NCBI GenBank assembly: GCA_964563975.1
Contig: CAZLZJ010000076.1
Location: 1-8,418 of the forward strand
Direction of reading: 5' to 3'
From: JAAYJR01 sp964563975
Lineage (GTDB): Bacteria > Bacteroidota > Bacteroidia > Bacteroidales > Prolixibacteraceae
DNA length: 8,418 nt
The notes beneath the pieces were generated by a model, which was given only the letters and a program-made list of their open reading frames with translations, ran no database searches and was not told the DNA's origin. Shown piece after piece: positions 1 to 6,216 of this stretch. Positions within the stretch are counted from its first letter, which is position 1; each line of letters starts with the position of its first letter. The position numbers were made by a program, and so were the translations under genes.

Positions 1-74
<74 letters not shown>

Positions 75-109
75 GTATAATTTGTTTAAATATTTTGTGA
101 ACGCGGATG

Positions 110-140
110 CAAATATATAAAAATTTGATACAAATGCAAA
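110..140 (-). promoter_or_regulatory. Bacteroidota consensus promoter of the tRNA-fMet gene
   Basis: On the minus strand there is a -33 box TTTG (140-137), a 19-base spacer, and an exact -7 box TATATTTG (117-110), matching the Bacteroidota sigma pattern TTTG / TAnnTTTG. The box ends 35 bases before the first tRNA base, so transcription would begin roughly 25-30 bases upstream of the mature 5' end and leave a short leader for RNase P. Box sequences and spacing are seen directly; the start site is inferred. Confidence 0.75.
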
Positions 141-229
141 ATCAAAATTGTTAATTTCTTAATTAATTTTCAGAGATTAATTTTCATAAAGTATTGTAAA
201 ACATTATTTTAATTTTGGTTATTACTTGT

Positions 230-271
230 AGAGCATCAATTTTTCAATGTCAAAAAAATTAAATCTGCTCT
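230..271 (-). other. Possible hairpin at the 3' end of the GH36-like gene
   Basis: AGAGCA (230-235) and TGCTCT (266-271) are complementary, and inside them an A-run and a T-run (about 239-245 and 252-260) can pair further, giving an interrupted stem spanning the stop codon of the hydrolase gene. No U-tract follows on the minus strand, so it is not a classical intrinsic terminator. It may only protect the 3' end of the message or be chance in AT-rich DNA. Confidence 0.25.
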
Positions 272-2328
272 GTTATTTTGCCGCCGAGTGTTAAATTTAG
301 CGGAGGCGGATTATTATTTGGGGATAGCCACAACAAACTTGAATGATGGGGCATTAGATTTATTTGAATATTACTCATATTTCCAAATGGAATTATAAAA
401 TCCGGCTTCCAGTTAAAAACATAAGCAGAATTTAATTCAGTCAATTGGCTGACAGGAAATTTTTTTGATATTGAAATATCTTTATCATTAAAAAATAGTA
501 CTCCCCAGCTATTATATACATTAAAGTATTTTACAGCTACTTTTATTTCGGTTGTTGAAGGCCAGTAAGGGAAGCGGATATTTTGGATATATCCGGCAGG
601 CTCAAGGAATTTAAAAAATTCAAGCTGAGTGGAAGTCATTTTGGTAAAGTCATCTGAAGTAGACACTGCCCCGCCAAGAAATGCTTTCCATAAGGCCAGG
701 CTTATTTTTTCATTTTCTGAAAATATCTTATTGTCGATTATATCTATCTCTCCGGGATTATTTTGCCAAAAAATATTATTGAAATATTGAGAAAAATATG
801 TCTCTCTGATCATATTTTTAACACCCAAATCATTCCAACCCGCATCACACGAACTGCTTATTTTCACAATATCTGCAAATCCAATTATTGGTTGAAAGGC
901 TGTATTGTTAGCCATTACAAGGCTTCCATAGCCGATTTCCTGTCGAATAATTTCAAGGGTTTCCCTTAATATTTGAATGGATGATTTATTTTGCGAATCA
1001 ATTTTTACTGTTTTAGAGTCTTTTAAACCCCATTCAAGATAGTCCATTTCATAAAAAATAAATCCCATTTTTCGAAGGGAACTAAATACTGTTTTTAGAT
1101 ATTTTCTTACATTCTCATTACCCGGATCTATTGAATAAAAAGTTTCATTTTTATCAGCCATCTCTAATTTAACCTGTCCTTCGGAATTTTTTATTATCCA
1201 GTCAGGGTGCTTTTTTAAAAGTTTACTTTTATTGGAAACAACAAACGGAGCAATCCATATTCCTGCCCTGAATCCATGCTTGAAAATTTCCCGGGCAGCA
1301 TTTTCGAGGCCTTCCGGCCAGTTTGCATTTGGTTCAAGCCAGTCGCCTGCAGTGCAGTATCCTTTATTTATAATAACAGTTTGTATTGGGAGGCCGGACT
1401 TTGTTTTTGAAAGAAAATCTACCTGGTTTTTTAAATTTTCAAATGAGCAACTATCATCATCATTGCTTTTAGATATCCAGTGATAGCTTATCATTGAGCT
1501 TTTTCGGGCTTTTGATCTGTTAGCTGTTCTGAGAGCCATCTCTTTTAAAGTATCATATGGCTTGTCTCCCGTAAAAAAGTAGAGATTAGGCAGTTTTATA
1601 TATTCATTTTTGATTTTTGACTGGTTTAATTGCAGAGCTGCCTCAAAAAATATATTTTCCTCATATTGTTCTTTATCTTGCAATCGTGTACGATGCCTTT
1701 GGCTGTAGATTGTACTTCTTTGAAGAAAATTTTCGTGATCAAGTGTGCCTACAGCAATAGTTTCATTTTTACTAAAAAATGCAAAAGATAAGTAGCTGTC
1801 AGCTGTCCAGTTTTGCCAAAGGCCGTCTCTATCCTTATTTGTTACCATTTGATTTTCAATAGGGTATATTCCGCTTTTTCCCCCTGTTCCCAGTCCATGA
1901 CGAAAGAAGCTTTTAGCTCCAAAAACTTGTGCCTGAGAAATAGGATAGAACCATTCGGGTGCCAGCGATAAACCGCTAAACTCTGTTCCGATTGAAAGCG
2001 AGTCTTCATTAGTTTGAAGGTCAAGCATTAGAAAGCCTCCTGACAGCTCATAAACAATACGTATTCCTTTTGGCGAATCTCCTAAGAATACATTCCTTGA
2101 CATAATAGTTTGTCCATTAATGGCAGGTCTGCAATTTTTTAATATTATCTCTTTTGAAATAAGGTCATAACTGCCGTTTTCATAAATTATCCATCGCGAC
2201 CTTAAAAGTTTGAAAGGATTCTGATTGTTGGCTATTAGCTGTTTAACCGGATTGATAATAACTGTTCCCGCAGCTGCATTTCCACACAGGCTGATGAAAG
2301 ATCTTCGGTTTAGTTTATTGGCGGGCAT
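259..2328 (-). CDS. Exported GH36-like (clan D, alpha-galactosidase-type) glycoside hydrolase
   Basis: A 689-residue protein. The N-terminus NRRSFI (7-12) followed by a short Ala-rich apolar stretch resembles a Tat signal, so export is likely. Residues ~40-260 look like the N-terminal beta-sandwich of GH36 enzymes and ~275-580 like the (beta/alpha)8 barrel: WPEG (337-340), GIWIAPF (356-362), HPDW (374-377), SIDPGN (399-404), the strand end carrying the expected nucleophile Asp429 (FYEMDY), the expected acid/base region SSCDAGW with Asp495, WQNNP (521-525) and LGG...SDD (551-560). A C-terminal beta domain closes the protein. The 66-residue spacing between the two aspartates fits the family. 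Two substrate-contact motifs differ: the usual DDGW is NKGY (321-324) and the usual KxD is EMD (427-429), so alpha-galactose specificity should not be assumed. It lies 79 bp downstream of mlaF on the same strand. No Shine-Dalgarno is visible; the Tat-like motif supports this start. Confidence 0.8.
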   Translation of the reverse strand: MPANKLNRRSFISLCGNAAAGTVIINPVKQLIANNQNPFKLLRSRWIIYENGSYDLISKEIILKNCRPAINGQTIMSRNVFLGDSPKGIRIVYELSGGFLMLDLQTNEDSLSIGTEFSGLSLAPEWFYPISQAQVFGAKSFFRHGLGTGGKSGIYPIENQMVTNKDRDGLWQNWTADSYLSFAFFSKNETIAVGTLDHENFLQRSTIYSQRHRTRLQDKEQYEENIFFEAALQLNQSKIKNEYIKLPNLYFFTGDKPYDTLKEMALRTANRSKARKSSMISYHWISKSNDDDSCSFENLKNQVDFLSKTKSGLPIQTVIINKGYCTAGDWLEPNANWPEGLENAAREIFKHGFRAGIWIAPFVVSNKSKLLKKHPDWIIKNSEGQVKLEMADKNETFYSIDPGNENVRKYLKTVFSSLRKMGFIFYEMDYLEWGLKDSKTVKIDSQNKSSIQILRETLEIIRQEIGYGSLVMANNTAFQPIIGFADIVKISSSCDAGWNDLGVKNMIRETYFSQYFNNIFWQNNPGEIDIIDNKIFSENEKISLALWKAFLGGAVSTSDDFTKMTSTQLEFFKFLEPAGYIQNIRFPYWPSTTEIKVAVKYFNVYNSWGVLFFNDKDISISKKFPVSQLTELNSAYVFNWKPDFIIPFGNMSNIQINLMPHHSSLLWLSPNNNPPPLNLTLGGKITEQI

Positions 2329-2407
2329 AAGTTTGTTACTCTGTTTTTTATTGGTTAATATACATTTTTATTTAGTTATTTGTAAAGAAAATTGTCAGAA
2401 TAAAAAT

Positions 2408-3163
2408 TTAAAGATCTTTGCGCATTTGATCAAAAATTTTATTTGCAAAAATAAAATCGTTTAATTTTTCATTATTTGTTTGCAGTATCTCTTTATTTGT
2501 ACCTGTCCAGCACACTTCACTATTATATATAAATAAGACTGATTCACCGATCTCTAATACCGAATTCATATCATGTGTGTTTATTATTGTGGTCATTTTA
2601 AACTCTTTTGTAAGGTTTTGTATTAGTTTGTCAATTACGGTGGATGTTTCAGGATCTAATCCCGAATTTGGTTCGTCACAAAACAGGTATTTAGGATTCA
2701 GTGCTATGGCACGGGCTATAGCCACTCTTTTTTTCATTCCGCCACTGATTTCACTGGGAAAAAGTTTATATGCCGATTTTTCAATATTTACATGTTCAAG
2801 ACAGAAATCAACTCTTTTTTCTTTCTCTTTACTTGTCTGGTTGGTGAACATATTTAATGGGAAGCCAACATTTTTCTCAACTGAAAGACTATCGAATAGA
2901 GCACCTCCCTGAAACACCATCCCGATCTCCCTTCTAAGTTCTTTTCGCTCTTTTTGTGATAACCTGACAAAGTCTCTATCATCGTACCATATTTCTCCCT
3001 TATCGATTTCCAGTAATCCAAGGATAGACTTTAGTAATACGGTTTTTCCGGAACCGCTGCGACCTATTATCAGGTTAGTGATACCTTGCTGAAATTTGCA
3101 TGATATATTTTTCAGTACCGGTTGGCCTTCGAATGATTTAAAGAGATTTTTAATTTCTATCAT
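2408..3163 (-). CDS. mlaF: ABC transporter ATPase, MlaF type (phospholipid/Mce transport)
   Basis: A 251-residue nucleotide-binding subunit with every ABC motif intact: Walker A GRSGSGKT (34-41), Q-loop with Gln85, signature SGGMK (140-144), Walker B ending in Asp163-Glu164, D-loop SGLD (167-170) and switch His197. The segment FQGGALFDSLSVEKNVGFPL (84-103) and the signature form SGGMKKRVAIARAIAL are characteristic of the MlaF/Mce-associated branch. It should energise lipid transfer between inner and outer membrane with the MlaE permease encoded just upstream. Its ATG overlaps the permease TGA (ATGA, 3163-3160), which implies translational coupling. The substrate-binding MlaD/Mce protein, needed for a full complex, is not encoded next to it: the following gene is the GH36-like hydrolase. 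Family assignment is firm; the lipid substrate and transport direction are not shown by sequence. Confidence 0.93.
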   Translation of the reverse strand: MIEIKNLFKSFEGQPVLKNISCKFQQGITNLIIGRSGSGKTVLLKSILGLLEIDKGEIWYDDRDFVRLSQKERKELRREIGMVFQGGALFDSLSVEKNVGFPLNMFTNQTSKEKEKRVDFCLEHVNIEKSAYKLFPSEISGGMKKRVAIARAIALNPKYLFCDEPNSGLDPETSTVIDKLIQNLTKEFKMTTIINTHDMNSVLEIGESVLFIYNSEVCWTGTNKEILQTNNEKLNDFIFANKIFDQMRKDL

Positions 3164-3900
3164 GTTAACAATAACCTGGTTAATATAAGGTCAAACAGGA
3201 GAATAAAAATATTCGTATTAACAACCGCATTTGTGCTTGCTCTCCCTACTTCAAGAGCACCTCCATGTACGTGATATCCGAAGTATGAGGGAATTGATGC
3301 AACAATAAATCCGAAAAACAGAGATTTTATTATAGAAGAAGTTATGTAATAAGGGTAAAAAAGGAATTTTATTCCGTTGAGGTAATCAGTAACAGAGATG
3401 ACCCCAACCACCGGTCCGGTAACTAAACCTCCTATCAATCCAAAAAACACGCTGATAATAAACAGAAATGGAAAGATAAACACAACTGCTACAATTTTCG
3501 GAAGAATCAGGTATCCGGCTGAATTGATTCCCATAATTTCCAATGAATCAATTTGCTCAGTTACCCTCATGGTGCCGATTTCAGAGGTAATATTGGAACC
3601 AATCTTTCCGGCCATGATAAGCGCAATCATGGTAGAAGAGAATTCCAGAATGAGAGTATCTCTTGTACCTAATCCTACCAGCGTTTTGGGATATATCGGA
3701 TTGGACATGCTGTAAGCAAATTGAATAGTCAAAATACCGCCAATAAAAATTGATATTATAATTACAATCCAAATAGAATTTACCCCCAGACTATCAATCT
3801 CCTTAAAGAGTTGTTTCAGATAAATCTTAGGTTTTTCAGGCCTTCCAAAAACTTTTTTGAGTAACAAAAAATACCGTCCGATATGAAAAAATAAGTTCAT
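3160..3900 (-). CDS. mlaE: ABC transporter permease, MlaE family
   Basis: A 246-residue integral membrane protein of the MlaE/YrbE permease family (Pfam MlaE, formerly DUF140), near the usual ~250-260 residues. An amphipathic N-terminal segment precedes hydrophobic segments at about 41-62, 84-98, 133-165, 190-206 and 226-245. The family hallmark is the cytoplasmic stretch EIGTMRVTEQIDSLEIMG (107-124), the coupling region that meets the ATPase, with a second conserved patch HGGALEVGRASTNAVV (212-227) near the C-terminus. It would form the dimeric inner-membrane core of a phospholipid transporter with MlaF, whose start codon overlaps this gene's stop. It is first in its transcription unit and faces manC across a 61-bp divergent gap. 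No exact TAnnTTTG box lies upstream; TAAATTTA at 3920-3913 is one mismatch away and is the best visible candidate. Confidence 0.94.
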   Translation of the reverse strand: MNLFFHIGRYFLLLKKVFGRPEKPKIYLKQLFKEIDSLGVNSIWIVIIISIFIGGILTIQFAYSMSNPIYPKTLVGLGTRDTLILEFSSTMIALIMAGKIGSNITSEIGTMRVTEQIDSLEIMGINSAGYLILPKIVAVVFIFPFLFIISVFFGLIGGLVTGPVVGVISVTDYLNGIKFLFYPYYITSSIIKSLFFGFIVASIPSYFGYHVHGGALEVGRASTNAVVNTNIFILLFDLILTRLLLT

Positions 3901-3961
3901 TACAATATTTTGGTTAAATTTACGATATTAATGATTGATTAAAAACTTTGAATACTATAAT

Positions 3962-5050
3962 ATGAGTAAAAATTATTGCGTAATCATGGCCGGTGGTGTA
4001 GGCAGCCGCTTTTGGCCATTAAGCCGGAAAGCGCGGCCTAAGCAGTTTTTAGATATATTGGGTACCGGCAGGACTTTGATACAGCATACATTTGATCGAT
4101 TTTCATCACTTATCCCTGTAAAAAATTTTATAGTTGTAACAAGCGTTAATTATAAAGACCTGGTTTTGCAGCAGCTTCCTCAGCTTGAGGAGTCTCAGGT
4201 TCTGCTTGAGCCATTCAGGAGAAATACTGCCCCTTGCATAGCTTACGCTGCGCATAAGATTAAAACAGCAGTTCCGGAGGCGAATTTGATTGTCTCTCCA
4301 TCTGATCATTTGATAATTAAAGAAGAAGAATTTATCAGCCAGATAAAGTCAGGACTCCAGTTTGTGAAAAATAACAGGGCGCTTTTAACCTTAGGTATAA
4401 AACCCTCGCGGCCTGAAACAGGTTATGGTTATATTCAGATTAATGATAAGGTGAAGTATAAGCACTTGAATAATTTACATAAAGTAAAGACATTCACCGA
4501 GAAACCTGACCATGATATGGCAAAAATTTTTGTTGAAAGTGGTGAGTTTTTTTGGAATTCCGGTATTTTTTTATGGTCATTATCATCAATACTTGAAGCC
4601 TTTAATAATTTTTTACCTGATATTTCCGGTCTGTTTGCCAGTGGTATAAAAATGTATAATACCGAGAATGAAAAGAGCTTTATAAATAAGATATATTCTG
4701 AATGTCAGGGTATTTCAATCGATTATGGCATAATGGAAAAGGCTAACAATGTTTTTGTTCTGACAGCCGATTTTGGCTGGAGTGACCTTGGATCGTGGGG
4801 GTCGCTTTATGATAATAAAGACAAAGACGAAGCCGGCAATGTTATTAATGGAGAAAATGTATTGACGTATGATACAAAAAATTGTATAATAAATTTAAAT
4901 AATGAAAAAGTAGCAGTTCTTCAGGGGCTTGACGGATATATAATTGCTGAATCAAATGATACTCTGATGGTTTGCCGCAAAGAGGATGAACAGCAGATTA
5001 AGCAGTTTGTAACTGATGTTCGTATTCAGAAAGGTGATTCCTTAGTTTAA
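3962..5050 (+). CDS. manC: Mannose-1-phosphate guanylyltransferase (GDP-mannose pyrophosphorylase)
   Basis: Makes GDP-mannose from mannose 1-phosphate and GTP, the activated donor for mannose, and via GDP-fucose for fucose, in surface polysaccharides. Counting from the ATG at 3962 it has 362 residues, the size of a single-domain enzyme without the phosphomannose isomerase cupin fused in many proteobacterial homologues. The nucleotide-binding signature GGVGSRFWPLSR...PKQFL (11-30) is exact. Others are SPSDH (112-116), FTEKP (178-182), FWNSGIFLW (197-205), SIDYGIMEK (252-260) and GWSDLGSW (272-279), all characteristic of this enzyme and not of glucose-1-P transferases. The frame stays open upstream to a TTG at 3935, but the added residues MIKNFEYYN match nothing typical and the ATG places the catalytic loop at the usual distance. 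It converges on ispD and shares a short divergent gap with mlaE. Confidence 0.95.
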   Translation: MSKNYCVIMAGGVGSRFWPLSRKARPKQFLDILGTGRTLIQHTFDRFSSLIPVKNFIVVTSVNYKDLVLQQLPQLEESQVLLEPFRRNTAPCIAYAAHKIKTAVPEANLIVSPSDHLIIKEEEFISQIKSGLQFVKNNRALLTLGIKPSRPETGYGYIQINDKVKYKHLNNLHKVKTFTEKPDHDMAKIFVESGEFFWNSGIFLWSLSSILEAFNNFLPDISGLFASGIKMYNTENEKSFINKIYSECQGISIDYGIMEKANNVFVLTADFGWSDLGSWGSLYDNKDKDEAGNVINGENVLTYDTKNCIINLNNEKVAVLQGLDGYIIAESNDTLMVCRKEDEQQIKQFVTDVRIQKGDSLV

Positions 5051-5055
5051 TCTTT

Positions 5056-5091
5056 TACCTTTCATACGTAAATTAATTATTTACAAAGGTA
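5056..5091. terminator. Possible weak bidirectional terminator between manC and ispD
   Basis: TACCTTT (5056-5062) pairs with AAAGGTA (5085-5091), and inside it GTAAAT (5068-5073) pairs with ATTTAC (5079-5084) around a five-base loop. The only defect is a five-base bulge on the left arm. It lies just after the manC stop in a convergent gap, where a terminator is expected, but it is AT-rich and lacks a following U-tract on either strand, so Rho-independent function is uncertain. Confidence 0.35.
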
Positions 5092-5177
5092 TAGTATAGC
5101 TTGCTCGCATCTGTTTTAATAATCCTCTTGGGAGTAAATATTTTACATGCTCGTTTCATATTGTCAAGATAATTTTT

Positions 5178-5855
5178 TTATTCACTTATCCGGTTTTTTA
5201 AAAGTGCTTCTGCAATAATTAAATCCTCCTGATAAGTAATTTTGATATTTTCCCTGTTGCCTTTAACCAGATTTATTGATATACCGTGAGATTCTAACAG
5301 GGAAGCATCGTCAGTAAATTTACCGGAGTAATCCTGTTGGTAGGCATTTTTTATTAATGGTACCCTGAATGTTTGGGGTGTCTGTACCATGAAAAATCGG
5401 TTTCTGTCGGCCGAGCAGTTTTTATTACCGCTTACTTCCCTGATAGACTCTGATAGAGAGACAACCGGAAGAGCATTGCCTTTTTTTAATGCTGTTTTGC
5501 AGCAATTTTCAATAGTCGATCTTGATACCAATGGTCTGACTCCATCATGAATAAAAACAATTCCGTCGCTGTTAATAAGAGATAAACCGTTTTTGACAGA
5601 TTGAAATCTTGTTTTTCCGCCAAATGCAATATTTAGTGCGATATTAAAATTATATTTTTTACAGAGTGTTTCCCAAAGTTTACGTTGCTTTTCCGGGAGT
5701 ATCAGGATTATGGAAATATTCTTATCGTATCTATGAAATGCTTCAATAGTATGCATTAATATTGGTTTTTCATTCACCTCTAAAAATTGCTTAGGTATGT
5801 TACTGCTCATTCTGCTGCCTGTTCCTCCGGCCACAATCAATGCATATTTGTTCAT
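5178..5855 (-). CDS. ispD: 2-C-methyl-D-erythritol 4-phosphate cytidylyltransferase
   Basis: Catalyses the CTP-dependent third step of the MEP pathway, giving CDP-methylerythritol for isopentenyl diphosphate synthesis; soluble, cytoplasmic. The 225 residues match the family's usual ~225-235. Visible motifs are the CTP-binding loop AGGTGSRM (9-16), PKQF with Lys22 (21-24), GGKTRFQSVKNGL (79-91), HDGVRP (103-108), QTPQTF (158-163), TDDASLLE (181-188) and GNRENIKIT (199-207). This full set favours IspD over the related ribitol-5-phosphate cytidylyltransferase TarI, though sequence alone does not entirely exclude a TarI-like role. It stands alone here: no ispF or other MEP gene is adjacent. The ATG at 5855 follows an A-run with no Shine-Dalgarno. 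No exact TAnnTTTG box is visible upstream on the minus strand, so its promoter is not identified. Confidence 0.95.
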   Translation of the reverse strand: MNKYALIVAGGTGSRMSSNIPKQFLEVNEKPILMHTIEAFHRYDKNISIILILPEKQRKLWETLCKKYNFNIALNIAFGGKTRFQSVKNGLSLINSDGIVFIHDGVRPLVSRSTIENCCKTALKKGNALPVVSLSESIREVSGNKNCSADRNRFFMVQTPQTFRVPLIKNAYQQDYSGKFTDDASLLESHGISINLVKGNRENIKITYQEDLIIAEALLKNRISE

Positions 5856-5914
5856 AAAAAAAAATGTTAATTTTTTATAAAATTACAGTAAAATAGATAA
5901 AATGCTAAAAAATA

Positions 5915-5945
5915 TTTGAATATTGGGTTACCTTTTTTATATTTG
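5915..5945 (+). promoter_or_regulatory. Bacteroidota consensus promoter driving the candidate small RNA
   Basis: A -33 box TTTG (5915-5918), a 19-base spacer and an exact -7 box TATATTTG (5938-5945) on the plus strand. Boxes and spacing are identical to those before the initiator tRNA at the left edge of the window. Transcription would start at roughly 5949-5954. No protein gene begins within 260 bases, but a series of hairpins ending in an intrinsic terminator begins at once. Confidence 0.65.
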
Positions 5946-5948
5946 TTG

Positions 5949-6030
5949 CATCTAATTGTAGATGACCCATATTTTTTTATCTTCCCGATAAAAAAATAGC
6001 CCCGGTTAGTCCTTTTACCGGGGTTTTTTT
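5949..6030 (+). ncRNA. Candidate small RNA: three hairpins, own promoter and terminator
   Basis: From the predicted start the transcript would fold into three separate perfect hairpins. Hairpin 1 is CATCTA (5949-5954) with TAGATG (5959-5964) around loop ATTG. Hairpin 2 is a 12-bp stem, 5970-5981 with 5987-5998, around the pyrimidine loop TTCCC. Hairpin 3 is the terminator stem CCCCGGT/ACCGGGG (6000-6006 with 6017-6023) with a ten-base loop and seven T's. Size about 75-85 nt. I do not recognise it as a named RNA family. The alternative is a terminated 5' leader of the oxidoreductase operon, whose start codon is 186 bases beyond the T-tract. The only ORF inside is a 9-codon ATG frame (5962-5991), probably chance. 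Structure and promoter are seen directly; expression and function are inferred. Confidence 0.5.
5999..6030. terminator. Strong Rho-independent terminator, potentially bidirectional
   Basis: A seven-base-pair GC-rich stem, CCCCGGT (6000-6006) with ACCGGGG (6017-6023), closes loop TAGTCCTTTT and is followed by seven T's (6024-6030), a textbook intrinsic terminator for the plus strand. Seven A's at 5990-5996 supply a near-equivalent U-tract on the minus strand (after CT-A), so it could stop transcription both ways. It is odd in lying between two divergent genes, where no annotated gene ends. Confidence 0.9.
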
Positions 6031-6048
6031 ATGTCCTTTAAAGTACAT
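6031..6048. promoter_or_regulatory. Near-perfect 18-bp palindrome, possible operator
   Basis: ATGTCCTTTAAAGTACAT is an inverted repeat with eight of nine pairs matching (the mismatch is C6035 against T6044), centred on TTTAAA. It lies directly after the terminator and about 170 bases before the oxidoreductase start, upstream of that gene's -7 boxes. It could bind a dimeric regulator of the oxidoreductase/DUF1080 pair. No regulator gene is in the window and no second copy was seen, so this is only a candidate. Confidence 0.25.
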
Positions 6049-6097
6049 ATGGTGTAAAATGATCTCTCCATTTTTACAGCTGGCTTATATCAGAAGG

Positions 6098-6113
6098 TAG
6101 TTTTGTAAATTTG
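6098..6113 (+). promoter_or_regulatory. Two abutting TAnnTTTG -7-like boxes
   Basis: TAGTTTTG (6098-6105) and TAAATTTG (6106-6113) both match the Bacteroidota -7 pattern and sit head to tail. Neither has a TTTG box at the 19-base spacing seen elsewhere in this window, so promoter activity would need an activator or may be absent. Use of either would give a leader of about 95-110 bases for the oxidoreductase gene. Confidence 0.3.
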
Positions 6114-6137
6114 CAGAACGAATGAAAAAGATACACT

Positions 6138-6162
6138 TTTGATAACATTATTATTAAATTTG
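6138..6162 (+). promoter_or_regulatory. Possible promoter of the oxidoreductase/DUF1080 operon
   Basis: An exact -7 box TAAATTTG (6155-6162) lies 54 bases before the ATG, the best position for a promoter of this operon. The nearest TTTG (6138-6141) is only 13 bases upstream, shorter than the 19-base spacing in the window's two consensus promoters, so the -33 contact is poor. That would suit a regulated catabolic promoter. Confidence 0.4.
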
Positions 6163-6216
6163 TTTTAGTCGGAATTTAAAGTAATATCAAAATTTATTAA
6201 TTAAACTAAATCAATA

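Noticed and set aside
162..186. Direct repeat ATTAATTTTCA at 162-172 and 176-186
   Set aside because: Two copies of an 11-base AT-rich word in very AT-rich intergenic DNA; no array or transposon ends accompany it.
763..1483. Open frames opposite the GH36-like gene, at 763-969 and 1232-1483 on the plus strand
   Set aside because: They lie wholly inside a well-supported gene on the other strand and show no protein-family features.
3909..3950. Possible manC promoter, TTTG (3909-3912) with AAACTTTG (3943-3950)
   Set aside because: The -7 box lacks TA and the spacing is 30 bases against 19 in the two good promoters here.
3935..3961. TTG-initiated N-terminal extension of manC by nine residues
   Set aside because: The added residues resemble nothing at the start of ManC proteins; the ATG at 3962 places the GGVGSR loop at the usual position.
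5962..5991. Nine-codon leader-peptide frame inside the candidate small RNA
   Set aside because: No run of a regulatory amino acid, no ribosome site, and its codons coincide with the 12-bp hairpin stem, which explains the sequence better.
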